A stretch of 37,807 nucleotides of DNA from Candidatus Calditenuaceae archaeon. GTDB lineage: Archaea > Thermoproteota > Nitrososphaeria_A > Caldarchaeales > Calditenuaceae. Below the pieces are notes generated by a model. It did not search any database, was not told the DNA's origin, and saw only the letters and a program-made list of their open reading frames with translations. Position numbers and translations under genes: made by a program. Positions 1-9,121 of the stretch are shown piece after piece; within the stretch, counting starts at the first letter, position 1; every line of letters starts with the position of its first letter. The stretch is taken from NCBI GenBank assembly GCA_025058225.1, contig JANXEE010000015.1, positions 1 to 37,807 on the forward strand, written 5' to 3'.

Positions 1-585
1 CCTTTCGGGCCGCCCACGTCTGTTACCGGCCGGTTTCAGGCGCTTTTCACCCCCCTCCCGGGGTACTTTTCACCGTTCGCTCACGCTACTGGTCCGCTAT
101 CGGTCTTGGGACGTATTTAGCCTTGGAGGCCAGTGGCCCCCAACTTCCCACACCATATCCGAGGTGCGGTACTCTGGGTCCGGAGCATCGCCCATCCGAC
201 CTTCGCCTACGGGGCTATCACCCTCTCTGGCCCCCCGTTCCAGGGGAGTTCGGCTCGGCCTTCAGGGCGGGCCTCCGGCCCTTAACCCCACATTCCCCCT
301 GAGTTTCCCCAGGGGGTTCGGTTTGGGCTCCTCCCCTTTCGGTCGCCCCTACTGAGGGAATCTCGTTTGACTTCTTCTCCTCCCCCTACTTGGATGCTTC
401 CGTTCGGGGGGTTACCGATCCCAGGCTTGCGCCCGGGAACGCGGCAGGCCTAAGCCCACCGCGGGATGTCCCATTAGGAGATCTCCGGATCCACCCCTGC
501 CTGCGGGTACCCGGAGCTTATCGCAGCTTGCCACGTCCTTCTTCGGCGCCCAAGCCGAGGCATCCACCGGCCGGCGTACCCCTGC
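1..585 (-). rRNA. 23S rRNA, 5' portion (3' part lies beyond the window start)
   Basis: The reverse complement contains the conserved LSU 5' sequence CCGGTGGATGCCTCGGCTTGGGCGCCGAAGAAGGACGTGGCAAGCTGCGATAAGC, plus downstream domain I sequence (e.g. rc of ggtccgctatcggtcttgggacgtatttagccttgg). The 5' boundary is approximate. Confidence 0.95.
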
Positions 586-662
586 TCGGGCCAAGGCGCG
601 TCCTATCTTGCCGCGCTCCAACGCCCTCCCATGACGCGGTCACTGCCGAAGCTCCCGCATCC

Positions 663-690
663 CGCCGCGGACCATCATCACCCCGCGGCG
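663..690 (-). other. GC-rich perfect stem-loop in the 23S leader (8-bp stem, 12-nt loop)
   Basis: CGCCGCGG (663-670) and CCGCGGCG (683-690) are exact inverted repeats, about 80-100 nt upstream of the inferred 23S 5' end. Confidence 0.6.
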
Positions 691-701
691 TTCATGCCAA
701 C

Positions 702-712
702 TATAGATAAGA
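702..712 (-). promoter_or_regulatory. Possible TATA-like element for a standalone 23S transcription unit
   Basis: AT-rich CTTATCTATAG on the minus strand, just upstream of the leader hairpin; no 16S gene follows it upstream. Confidence 0.35.
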
Positions 713-798
713 AGAGGACTCCCTAATAAACACAGTGAGCCACAGCCGCCGCGACGGGCTCGCGACAGCGTAATAAGAGGGAGCTACAGGCTGAGTCC

Positions 799-978
799 GT
801 GCCAGAGGTGTGGGAGGTCCTTTCGGCTGTGGCGCTGTTCCTCTTCGTGCTCCTGCTGGCGATGGCGATCGTGGGTCTCGCCGACCTCATGAGGTTGTTG
901 GGTGCGGTGCTGCGTGTCTCGCTCCTGCCCTTGGAAGCCATCGAGGTTGTGGACGAGGTCTGGCATGCCGCTCAATAA
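799..978 (+). CDS. Small single-TM hypothetical protein (59 aa, GTG start)
   Basis: Manual translation VPEVWEVLSAVALFLFVLLLAMAIVGLADLMRLLGAVLRVSLLPLEAIEVVDEVWHAAQ*: a hydrophobic helix followed by an amphipathic tail. It ends overlapping the rhomboid stop by 7 nt. Confidence 0.5.
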   Translation: MPEVWEVLSAVALFLFVLLLAMAIVGLADLMRLLGAVLRVSLLPLEAIEVVDEVWHAAQ

Positions 979-1619
979 TAGATCACATAACTCCTACGGG
1001 ATAGTTGCGATCTGATCACGGCGCCCAGCGTTAAGCCAACGGCCAGGCCGCCTATGTGTGCCGTGTAAGCCACTTGACTGAAGGGTAGTGCCAGAGCCAA
1101 GAGCGTCTGGATGAGACCCATCAGCATAACTGCGACGAACGCCGGCGCCACGATGGGTAAGAAGTAGAAGAACATGGCCAAGGGTCTGGTGGGGAAGAGG
1201 ACCGCGAAGGCCCCCATCGCACCGAAGACCGCACCCGATGCGCCGATTGCCGGCACGAAGGGTGCCCTCGGGTCCAGGGGGGCGGCGTAGAGGATCATGT
1301 AGAAGGTGTATGCTAGGCCTCCCACGAGTCCACTGACGAAGTAGAGGGCCAAGAAAACCTTTCTGCCGGCTACGAGTTCTATGTCCCTACCGAATATGAA
1401 GAGGGCCCACATGTTGAACAGTATGTGTAAGAAGTCCGCGTGAAGGAACATCGACGTCACCAGTCTATAGAACTCGGACCTGAAGACGATTTGATAGGGG
1501 ACAGCACCGAAATTAGCGACGACCCAGACCTGACCCATAGTTATTGAACCTATGAAGGTTATCGAATTGGCGACTATGAGCGAGTACGTCGCGATCGGAA
1601 CGGAGTTCCTCACCATCAA
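972..1619 (-). CDS. Rhomboid family intramembrane serine protease
   Basis: Polytopic membrane protein with the rhomboid HxxxNMW-like segment (HILFNMWALFIFG), GASG catalytic serine motif (AIGASGAVFGAMGAF) and catalytic-His helix (YTAHIGGLAVG). Confidence 0.92.
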   Translation of the reverse strand: MMVRNSVPIATYSLIVANSITFIGSITMGQVWVVANFGAVPYQIVFRSEFYRLVTSMFLHADFLHILFNMWALFIFGRDIELVAGRKVFLALYFVSGLVGGLAYTFYMILYAAPLDPRAPFVPAIGASGAVFGAMGAFAVLFPTRPLAMFFYFLPIVAPAFVAVMLMGLIQTLLALALPFSQVAYTAHIGGLAVGLTLGAVIRSQLSRRSYVIYY

Positions 1620-1665
1620 GCATTGTTGAAATCTGCATCAACAACTTAAGGTTACTTCATGGTAG

Positions 1666-2574
1666 TCAAACCGCGACCTTCCTACCCTCGAGGGCGCTTT
1701 TGACCAGTTTAGGTATCTCGCCCGGTGTTAACGCGACCCTTATGGCGGCCGACGTCAGTGCCTTCACCTTGCTCTCGGCGTCCCCGACGCCCATCGAGAT
1801 GATCGCGCCCGCGTGGCCCATCCTCTTCCCCGGTGGAGCCGTCCGCCCGGCGACGTAAGCGACTACCGGCTTCGGGTAATTGGTCTCGACGACCATCCTG
1901 GCCACTCTTTCCTCCGCATCTCCTCCTATCTCACCTATCAGCACGACGCACTCCGTTGCATCGTCGTTCCTGAACATCTCGAGGACCTCAAGGAAGTCCG
2001 TCCCAACGACGGGGTCGCCTCCGATGCCAACGCAGGTGCTCTGTCCTATGCCCGCGCTGGTGAGTTGCATGGCTATCTCGTAAGTCAGCGTCCCGCTCCT
2101 CGACACCATACCCACGACCCCTTTGCTGAAGACGCTGCCAGGCATTATCCCCAACTTACACTCGTTGGGCGTTATGACACCGGGCGTGTTGGCTCCGATT
2201 ATTCTGACCCCCTTCATCCTGGCATAACTGATCAGCTTGACCGCGTCGTGGATCGGTATGCCTTCCGTTATCACCACGATCAGCCTTAAGCCGGCATCGA
2301 TGGCCTCGTGAACCGCGTCGACCGCGAACTTCGCCGGGACGAACACTATCGAAGCGTTGATCTCCGGATGGCTTCTCACAGCTTCCGCGACAGAGTCGTA
2401 GACCGGCACGCCGTGCACCTCGGAACCCCCCTTTCCAGGAGTCACTCCGGCGACGACCTTCGTGCCGTAACGCAGCATCGCCTCGGTGTGGAAGCTGCCC
2501 TCCCTCCCGGTTATGCCCTGCACCAGCACCCTCGTAGAGGAGTTGACCAGTATCGGCAAACCCGATATACTCAA
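1666..2574 (-). CDS. sucD: Succinyl-CoA synthetase (ADP-forming) alpha subunit
   Basis: Typical N-terminus ([35 protein letters not shown]) and GHAGAI active-site region near the C-terminus. Confidence 0.95.
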   Translation of the reverse strand: MSISGLPILVNSSTRVLVQGITGREGSFHTEAMLRYGTKVVAGVTPGKGGSEVHGVPVYDSVAEAVRSHPEINASIVFVPAKFAVDAVHEAIDAGLRLIVVITEGIPIHDAVKLISYARMKGVRIIGANTPGVITPNECKLGIMPGSVFSKGVVGMVSRSGTLTYEIAMQLTSAGIGQSTCVGIGGDPVVGTDFLEVLEMFRNDDATECVVLIGEIGGDAEERVARMVVETNYPKPVVAYVAGRTAPPGKRMGHAGAIISMGVGDAESKVKALTSAAIRVALTPGEIPKLVKSALEGRKVAV

Positions 2575-2717
2575 CTTGGGTTCTATTTACCGCTGTCTTG
2601 AGGGGCCAACGTCGAAGTTCTGAACGAACCTGATCACGGCTATGACGATGCTCTTTAGGACAGAATTGGAAAAGCACAAAAAAAATAATTTGTTAGGTTT
2701 TGGGAGAGCTCGCAGCG

Positions 2718-3293
2718 TCACCCTAGGTCCATTACCGCGTCGAAGACCGGCGGCAACCTCTTCTCGACCTTCAGGACCGATCCCTGCGGCGGCTTGATCT
2801 CGACGGAGAAGGGGTCGTTCGGTCTGAGGTCCTCGAGCTCGGTTATCTCGATCGTTATCTCCCAGAGCTCCGCGTACTCAAGGGCCGTGTCGCCGTCACC
2901 GGTCAGCTGCCTGACAGTCACGTCGGTTCCGTTCGTGATGTAGATGTTGGGGTTGAAGTTGTACGGGTCCCTGTAACTGATCACCAGCTTTCCGGCCCTC
3001 ATGTCGACCGGGTGCTTGCCGACCGCGGACTTGATGTAGATCGTGATGCTCTGGACCTCGCCGCTGCTGGACCTGACGATCACCGAGCCCGCAGGCTCTA
3101 TGCCGCTCAGGGTCTCCTCGAGCCCGGCCTGCATCACCTCGCCCGACTTCTGCGTCGTGAAGAAGCCCATGTTCAGCACCGCGAAGGCGAAGGCCGCCGC
3201 CACCACGACGAACGCTATCAGGATTATCGCCGTCTCCAAGCCCGTCAGCCCCCTTCTGTTTGTCCCCTTCATTTTGTTTATTGCAGTTTTCAT
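2718..3293 (-). CDS. Archaellin / archaeal type IV pilin-like protein
   Basis: Class III signal peptide NRRG|LTGLETAIILIAFVVVAAAFAFAVLNMGFFTTQKSGEV, followed by a beta-rich C-terminal domain typical of archaellins. Confidence 0.85.
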   Translation of the reverse strand: MKTAINKMKGTNRRGLTGLETAIILIAFVVVAAAFAFAVLNMGFFTTQKSGEVMQAGLEETLSGIEPAGSVIVRSSSGEVQSITIYIKSAVGKHPVDMRAGKLVISYRDPYNFNPNIYITNGTDVTVRQLTGDGDTALEYAELWEITIEITELEDLRPNDPFSVEIKPPQGSVLKVEKRLPPVFDAVMDLG

Positions 3294-3397
3294 TTCGCAC
3301 TTTGTAGTAGAATGTCCCTCTATATTAAGGTAAGTCGCCTATTAACGAAATATTTTTATACTAACACTACAAACCGATCACTACAAAATGAATGCAG

Positions 3398-3796
3398 TCA
3401 CTCCTTCCGAGCCTGGACGATCATGTTCCGTTCCATAATGCGCCAGTATTCGACCGTGATGCCCGGCTGAACCCTACTGGCCAAAGCCTCGTCCTTGGGG
3501 AGAGGTACCTCGACCATCTCGAGCGTCTCGTTGTCCATGACGGTGACAGTTTCTGCGACGCTGACGACCTGACCCGATCTCTTCTCAACTATCGGGACCT
3601 CAATGTACTGATCTGAGGGGCCCACCACGCTCCTCTTGACGCCGTCGAAGATCCCTATCGCTACGAGCCTGATCTTCGCGCTTCCGTGCTTTCCGGGCTT
3701 CGACCTCTCCACCTCAACGACCCTGCACGGTTCTCCATCTATAACGACGTTCGATCCCTCCTTGATCTCGCCGAGCTCGGCCGGTCTGGTGCTCAT
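3398..3796 (-). CDS. Translation initiation factor 5A (aIF5A)
   Basis: Conserved GEPCRVVEVERSKPGKHGSAKIRLVAIGIFDG hypusination-loop region. Confidence 0.96.
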   Translation of the reverse strand: MSTRPAELGEIKEGSNVVIDGEPCRVVEVERSKPGKHGSAKIRLVAIGIFDGVKRSVVGPSDQYIEVPIVEKRSGQVVSVAETVTVMDNETLEMVEVPLPKDEALASRVQPGITVEYWRIMERNMIVQARKE

Positions 3797-3886
3797 TTAC
3801 CCGATATCGCGTCCTTTCTGGATATAAAGGAAACCCCAAACCGTGGAACAGCGGGGTTAATTAGCAGAGGCGCAAACTGGTAGAGA

Positions 3887-4120
3887 ATGTCTGTTAGGCC
3901 GGCCGCAAAGAGGTCGAGGATACCGGAGCACAAACACTGTCCGATCTGCGGTCTGCCGATGGCTGTGGACGCGGATTTCTGCGGTGAGAGCTGCAGGAAG
4001 ACGCATGAGGAGAGGCTCAGGAGGGAGAGAAGGGCCAGGAACTTCTCGCTCCTGATGTACATCGCGATCATGTTGATGCTCTTCCTGTTCCTCTTCGTCC
4101 CTCCACTTCTTCAGAGGTGA
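3887..4120 (+). CDS. Small N-terminal zinc-ribbon protein with C-terminal TM helix (DUF2116-like)
   Basis: HKHCPICGLPMAVDADFCGESC followed by a charged linker and the hydrophobic helix LLMYIAIMLMLFLFLFVPPLL. Confidence 0.75.
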   Translation: MSVRPAAKRSRIPEHKHCPICGLPMAVDADFCGESCRKTHEERLRRERRARNFSLLMYIAIMLMLFLFLFVPPLLQR

Positions 4121-4146
4121 AAACCGCAGCGGTTCACCGACGCGTT

Positions 4147-4467
4147 TCAGCCACACCTGTGCGTCTTCAGCAGCCTCGACCTGTAGAGAGTTCCCATTGC
4201 CAGGATAGACATGGCACCGAGGAAGAAGGACACGGCGATGATGCCGAATCCTGTGACCAGCCCGAAGGCCGCGATCAGGAAGAGCGACCCGCTGGTGTAC
4301 GTCACCAGTTTAGCCCTCTTCGACGCGATACTATAGAAGCTCCTGTGCATCGATTTGAGGTGCTGGCCCTGCAGAATCGGTACACAAGACGTAAGGCATG
4401 CGTATCTTACAGCCAACCACTCGCCCCTAGGCAGCTCGGCCCCACAGAGGTCGCATCTCCTGACCAA
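4147..4467 (-). CDS. Hypothetical membrane protein with N-terminal CxxC
   Basis: MVRRCDLCGAELPRGEW, then two hydrophobic helices (YTSGSLFLIAAFGLVTGFGIIAVSFFLGAMSILAM). Confidence 0.6.
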   Translation of the reverse strand: MVRRCDLCGAELPRGEWLAVRYACLTSCVPILQGQHLKSMHRSFYSIASKRAKLVTYTSGSLFLIAAFGLVTGFGIIAVSFFLGAMSILAMGTLYRSRLLKTHRCG

Positions 4468-4592
4468 GCTTCTCGGTAATCAGATGGGGGTCCGAGTTTT
4501 AGCCGTTGCTCACTCACCTCTTTTCGATAATTAAAGCAGGCCCGGTTAAACCATGAAATTGATAAAGGACCGTCATTCGATGTATCACTGGC

Positions 4593-6323
4593 ATGACTAA
4601 CATCGTGCTCACCTTCGACCCCTCACTCGGGCACCAGTTTCACAACTTCCCCCTCCTCTCGTTCCTGCCCTGTGCGCCGGTTCGATTCGTTCCGCCGCCG
4701 ATTTATTACTACCTCGCGAAACCAGACGTCCCCGCAGACGAGTACGGACGTGCGATTCTAGCGCCTTATGGAATCCGAAAGTTAGAGGCCTGTCTGTATA
4801 GAAGGACGAGGTACTCGGTCGTGGTCGCGCACCCCAACCACCTCGACCGGCACATCGGCTCCGACACGAAGGTCATCGGGATCAATACGATGGACCCCTT
4901 AGGAATAGGCCCGCTGACGCTGATGTTCAACAACGCCGGTAAGGAGAGGTCCTGGGTCACTGAGGAGTTCGTCAGGCTGGTGAGGAGCGTCAACGTCCTG
5001 AGGCGGGAGAGGTGCCCAAAGGCGAAGGTGGTCATCGGAGGATCGGGCGTCTGGGAGTTCGAGATGATGCCGTGGGCCCTCGACTGGCTCGGGATAGACT
5101 ACGCGGTGGAGGGTGAGATCGACGACATCGCGCACCTGCTCTTCGAGCAGATCGTTGAAGGACATATCGACACGGGAGTCTTCATGTTCGGTCACAAGAG
5201 CACCACCTTCGACGTTGAGGGGAGGCCGAGGGTAAGGTACGTAAGGGACTCCACCGGTCGCTTCATCACGAGGAACCCCTTCTCGAGATATAAGATACCT
5301 CGGGTGGAGGAGATACCGACCATAGTGAACCCGACGATCTCCGGTCAGGCCGAGATTATGAGGGGGTGCGGTCTGGACTGCGACTTCTGCGAGGTCACGA
5401 CCCGGCCCCTGAGGTACTATCCCCCCGAGAAGGTCCTGAAGGAGGTCAAGGTAAACTTGAGGGGCGGTCGGACACATGCCTGGTTCATCACCGACAACCA
5501 GTGGGCCTACATGTTGAAGGACAAGGACTACTGGCCGAACAAGGAGGCGATCTTCGACCTCTACAGGACGGTCGTCTCTTACAACGGCGTGACCGGTGCC
5601 AATCCTATGCACGCCACGCTCGCACCAGTCGCGGCCGATCCGGAGCTGGCTTTTGAGGTATCCAGGATCGTCAGGGCAGGTCCTCACAAGCACATCGGTG
5701 TGCAGATCGGACTCGAGACGGGGAGCGACAAGCTGGTCAAGATGCACGCGTGGAGGAAGGCGCTGCCGTTGAGAGTCGGGGTCGACGGCACCTGGTCAGA
5801 GATCGTGGTGGAGGCGCAGAAGGTCTACAACGCCGCCTACTGGATACCCGCGTACACGATCATACTCGGCATGGCCGGTGAGACTGACGAGGACCTCTGG
5901 GACACTATAGGGCTCATCAACCACATGGCATCGATGAACCTCCACTTCACGGTGACTCCCATGGCCTTAGTGAGCCTCGGGTCCCTCCGTGGCGAGAAGA
6001 AGCTCACCGATGTTTACGCGTCCATGACGCCCTCGCAGGCGGCGCTAATCTACATCTGCTGGAGGAACACTAAGAGAATGGCTGAAGCTCTCGCGTGGAG
6101 AATTGGAAAGGAGAACCCGGTCCTCAGGTCAGTCACGGCCTCGATCCTCGCGCTCGGCGCAAGACTTTGGTTGGGTGCGCTCAAGAGGTACTTCTCAAGG
6201 CTTGGACCCGAATACGAGAGGGCCATGAGCAAGGCGGAGAACTACTCCTCGATCAAGACGATGGGGACTGACTTCGGGAAGTTGAGAGACCGATATAAGC
6301 AGGTCGTGCAGGCCTCCAACTAG
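4593..6323 (+). CDS. Radical SAM protein, B12-binding-type architecture
   Basis: CGLDCDFC (CxxxCxxC) cluster motif, upstream Rossmann-like segment (KVVIGGSGVWEF), and IGLETGSDKLVKMHAWRK in the SAM barrel. Confidence 0.88.
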   Translation: MTNIVLTFDPSLGHQFHNFPLLSFLPCAPVRFVPPPIYYYLAKPDVPADEYGRAILAPYGIRKLEACLYRRTRYSVVVAHPNHLDRHIGSDTKVIGINTMDPLGIGPLTLMFNNAGKERSWVTEEFVRLVRSVNVLRRERCPKAKVVIGGSGVWEFEMMPWALDWLGIDYAVEGEIDDIAHLLFEQIVEGHIDTGVFMFGHKSTTFDVEGRPRVRYVRDSTGRFITRNPFSRYKIPRVEEIPTIVNPTISGQAEIMRGCGLDCDFCEVTTRPLRYYPPEKVLKEVKVNLRGGRTHAWFITDNQWAYMLKDKDYWPNKEAIFDLYRTVVSYNGVTGANPMHATLAPVAADPELAFEVSRIVRAGPHKHIGVQIGLETGSDKLVKMHAWRKALPLRVGVDGTWSEIVVEAQKVYNAAYWIPAYTIILGMAGETDEDLWDTIGLINHMASMNLHFTVTPMALVSLGSLRGEKKLTDVYASMTPSQAALIYICWRNTKRMAEALAWRIGKENPVLRSVTASILALGARLWLGALKRYFSRLGPEYERAMSKAENYSSIKTMGTDFGKLRDRYKQVVQASN

Positions 6324-6367
6324 CGTTTCATGAACCACTTAAATCCGTGAGGCTATGGTCTCGATCG

Positions 6368-6538
6368 ATGGGTGAAGAGGGCAACAAGTGTTCCCATGAT
6401 GACCTGGAGTGGCTCGGCAGTCAGCGGTCAGATGAAGGGGAGAACAGGTACTACCGGTGCAGGCGGTGCTTGGGGGTGCTGGTTGTGACACCGAAGGGTG
6501 ACAAGGTCTACTACATCCCCGCGAAGAAGGGTGGTTAG
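6368..6538 (+). CDS. Small zinc-ribbon-like protein
   Basis: MGEEGNKCSHDDLEWLGSQRSDEGENRYYRCRRCLGVLVVTPKGDKVYYIPAKKGG; CxH and CxxC pairs. The start is inside the supplied ORF at 6347. Confidence 0.55.
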   Translation: MGEEGNKCSHDDLEWLGSQRSDEGENRYYRCRRCLGVLVVTPKGDKVYYIPAKKGG

Positions 6539-7518
6539 CTTTTCAGGACGGCGCCCGAGTTGTCCGGTCCGGTCCAGTAGACCTCGACGACCTTATGGCC
6601 TCTCCTCTCGAGCGATGCGACCGTCTCGTTTACCGCCAAGTCGATCGGTCTTTTGCCCTCCTCGACACTTTGGCTGTTGGCCCTGTCGTAGAGGAGCAGT
6701 CTGGAGGGCCCTGCTCCGCTTATCGTGAGGGCGACTCCGTATGACCTCAGGAGCTTCAGCTTCTCCTCCTTCAGCTCCTCCCAGCTGCAGTTCCCGTAGA
6801 CGCCGGCCTCGGCCCTGGACCTCTCCACTATCGGGTCGATGGAGACCGCCTTGAGAAGCGTCCTCAAGTCTCCGGAGAGCATCGAGACACACGCCGCTGC
6901 GATCCTCGACGTGACCTCCACGTGCTCAGACATGGTCACCTGCTTCGGGACGTGAGCCCTCGCGATCTCCGTCGATCCCTTCTCCACATCGGGGACCAGC
7001 ACGACCAGGCCCAAGGCCTCTGGCGCCCTGAAGTTGAGGAACTCGGGTCCGGACTCCTCCTGTAAGATCACGTTGAACCCTCCTAGGGCCGACGCGGCCG
7101 CGTTGTCAGCGTGTCCTCCGGGCTCTACCGAGGCCGCCAGCCTCACGACCTCTTCCCTCCGGAGCTCGAAGCCGAGCGCCTTGGACGCCGATAGGACCGC
7201 ACCGACCGCCTCAGCAGCCGAAGAACCGAGACCTTTCCCTACCGGGATGTTCGCCAGTATCTTGATCTTGGCGCCGGTCTGTCGCTTCAGCCTCCGCCTC
7301 AGCTCAATGAAGGCCCTTGCAGCCGAGTTGCTCCCGGGATCTCGGTTGACTCGGTCTCCGTACCTGCCCATCGGCTCAACCTCGACGTCTGTGGTGGAGT
7401 CCGTCAGCTCCACCTCGACCTCGAGCGAGGGGGCTGCTAAGGCCAAAGAGAAGACGTCGTAGCCGGGTCCCAGGTTCGCGCTGCTGGAGGGGACTCTGCA
7501 GGCAGCTCTCCTCAACAT
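6535..7518 (-). CDS. thrB: Homoserine kinase (GHMP family)
   Basis: PSSSANLGPGYDVFSLAL and PVGKGLGSSAAEAVGA GHMP ATP-binding motif; ISGAGPS C-terminal motif. Confidence 0.95.
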   Translation of the reverse strand: MLRRAACRVPSSSANLGPGYDVFSLALAAPSLEVEVELTDSTTDVEVEPMGRYGDRVNRDPGSNSAARAFIELRRRLKRQTGAKIKILANIPVGKGLGSSAAEAVGAVLSASKALGFELRREEVVRLAASVEPGGHADNAAASALGGFNVILQEESGPEFLNFRAPEALGLVVLVPDVEKGSTEIARAHVPKQVTMSEHVEVTSRIAAACVSMLSGDLRTLLKAVSIDPIVERSRAEAGVYGNCSWEELKEEKLKLLRSYGVALTISGAGPSRLLLYDRANSQSVEEGKRPIDLAVNETVASLERRGHKVVEVYWTGPDNSGAVLKS

Positions 7519-7625
7519 CAGAACGGATGGAGCAGCACGTCATTAGTTCATCCCGTTCAGGGTCGTGACCGACGCACGGGCCCACGGCACAGGGTTATCA
7601 AGGGAGGGCTGAATCTAAAGACGGG

Positions 7626-8063
7626 ATGTCGGGGAGGGGCTTCGAGTTCCTCGAGCACACCAGTGACGTTTACGTCAGGGCCTATGGTAGAAGCGTTTCG
7701 GAGGCCTTCGAGGAGGCGGGCAGGGCGCTGTTCAGCGTGCTGGTGAGGAACCTCGAGACGGTTAAGGGTGTCAGGGAGCTGGAGGTCGGGGCCAGAGGGT
7801 ACGACAAGCATTCACTACTCTACGACTGGCTGGAGAGGATGCTCCTCGTGTTTCAGCTGGAGAAGCTGGTCGCCTCAGAGGTCAAGGTCCTCGAGCTCTC
7901 GACCACCGGGGAGGACCTCGTGATCAGGGGGAGGGTCCGCGGAGAGACCTTCGACCCGAATCGGCATGTCCCCGGGATCGACGTGAAGTCGCCGACCTAC
8001 TGGCTGATGGAGGTGAGCGAGTCCGAGTCCGGAGCGGAGGTGAAGTTCGTCCTCGACATTTGA
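7626..8063 (+). CDS. Archease (tRNA ligase RtcB cofactor family)
   Basis: FEFLEHTSDVYVRAYGRSVSEAFEEAGRALFSVLV and C-terminal VKFVLDI; matches the archease family pattern. Confidence 0.93.
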   Translation: MSGRGFEFLEHTSDVYVRAYGRSVSEAFEEAGRALFSVLVRNLETVKGVRELEVGARGYDKHSLLYDWLERMLLVFQLEKLVASEVKVLELSTTGEDLVIRGRVRGETFDPNRHVPGIDVKSPTYWLMEVSESESGAEVKFVLDI

Positions 8064-8066
8064 CGC

Positions 8067-8960
8067 GTGGGAGTTTTGACCGCCGAGCGGCATGCCTTCC
8101 TCCCCAGGCTCCCCGATCCCGTGGTCCACGTCCTTATACCGAGCAGCTTCTCCTCCGAGGCGCCCTCGCTCCTCGAGCAGACGCTCAGGATCGGCAACCT
8201 CGCAAGGGCCCTCGCGACTTACAGGGTCGAGAGGCTGGTCGTCTTCCACGAGGACCCGAGGAGCCCCGAGCGGAACGCGGACCTGATCAAGCTGATCGTG
8301 GAGTACGCGAACACGGCGCCCTACCTGAGGAGGCTGATCTACCCCGTGACGAAGGAGCTGAGGTACGCGGGTGCCCTTCAGCCCCTGAACATCCCGACCC
8401 ACCCGAGGTCGCCCTCGATCCCGGAGGGCGGGGTGGAGCTGAGGGAGGGCCTCGTCATGAAGAGGGGCGAGAGCTACTACGTCGAGGCTGGGCTGAGGAG
8501 GCGGCTGATGCTGAGGTCGCCGAGGAGGCCCCACAGCAGGGTCTACCTGTTGGTGAAGAGGAAGAAGGGCGGGCTCAAGTTCAGGCTGATCTCCAGGACC
8601 AGGTCCGAGTACTTCCTCGGGACCTCGGTCGAGGTGACTTCGCACCCGCTTCCAGAGGTCCTGAAGCGGTACCAGGTCAAGATCGCCGCCAGCAGGATCG
8701 GTGACCTCGTCACGGGGAGCTTCGAGAGGCTCGGGTCGCTGATCGGGGGCGCGAAGGGAGGGAAGGTCGCGGTCGCGTTCGGGTCCTACAGGAGGGGCAT
8801 CTGGGAGATAGCGGAGGTCCAGAACTTCGACCCGAGGGGGGTCTTCGACGCGGTGGTGAACTTCATCCCGGAGCAGGGCGTCTGGACCGTGCGGACCGAG
8901 GAGGCCGTCTGGGCCGTGCTGACGGCCCTCAACCTCCTCGTCTCGAGGCAGGGCCCCTGA
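8067..8960 (+). CDS. SPOUT-type RNA methyltransferase (COG2106-like)
   Basis: N-terminal VHVLIPSSFSSEAPSLLEQTLRIGNLARALATYRVERLVVFHED and C-terminal FIPEQGVWTVRTEEAVWAVLTALNLL. Confidence 0.85.
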   Translation: MGVLTAERHAFLPRLPDPVVHVLIPSSFSSEAPSLLEQTLRIGNLARALATYRVERLVVFHEDPRSPERNADLIKLIVEYANTAPYLRRLIYPVTKELRYAGALQPLNIPTHPRSPSIPEGGVELREGLVMKRGESYYVEAGLRRRLMLRSPRRPHSRVYLLVKRKKGGLKFRLISRTRSEYFLGTSVEVTSHPLPEVLKRYQVKIAASRIGDLVTGSFERLGSLIGGAKGGKVAVAFGSYRRGIWEIAEVQNFDPRGVFDAVVNFIPEQGVWTVRTEEAVWAVLTALNLLVSRQGP

Positions 8961-9084
8961 GCGACCGCTCGCAGACCGCGGCGAACTCCCTCGGCCCCAA
9001 CGCTCCCATCGAGGAGACCGTTAGGACGCTCGCGAAGGGAGGGACGAGGTCGAAGAGCTCGAGCTCGTGGCCCATGAAGGTCAA
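8929..9084 (-). pseudogene. Short orphan ORF or C-terminal gene remnant abutting the left edge of the low-GC cassette
   Basis: Translation from TTG: LTFMGHELELFDLVPPFASVLTVSSMGALGPREFAAVCERSLRGPASRRGG*. Protein-like, but there is no N-terminal extension because an in-frame TAG lies just upstream. Overlaps the 3' end of the SPOUT gene. Confidence 0.35.
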
Positions 9085-9121
9085 CCGCTCGCCCTCCCAG
9101 TTCCCCTCGAGACCGCCTGAG

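Noticed and set aside
164-710. ORFs at 164-355, 390-710 and 412-621
   Set aside because: They lie in or antisense to the 23S rRNA gene and its leader; no protein-like features.
1813-2677. ORFs at 1813-2289 (+), 2156-2677 (-) and 2308-2601 (+)
   Set aside because: Alternative-frame or antisense shadows of sucD, a convincing family match in another frame.
4899-5747. Long antisense ORF (282 aa) opposite the radical SAM gene
   Set aside because: GC-rich antisense shadow with low-complexity composition; the plus-strand gene has clear family motifs.
7875-8704. ORFs 7875-8645 (-) and 8060-8704 (+)
   Set aside because: Pro/Arg/Gly-rich shadows of archease and SPOUT methyltransferase frames.
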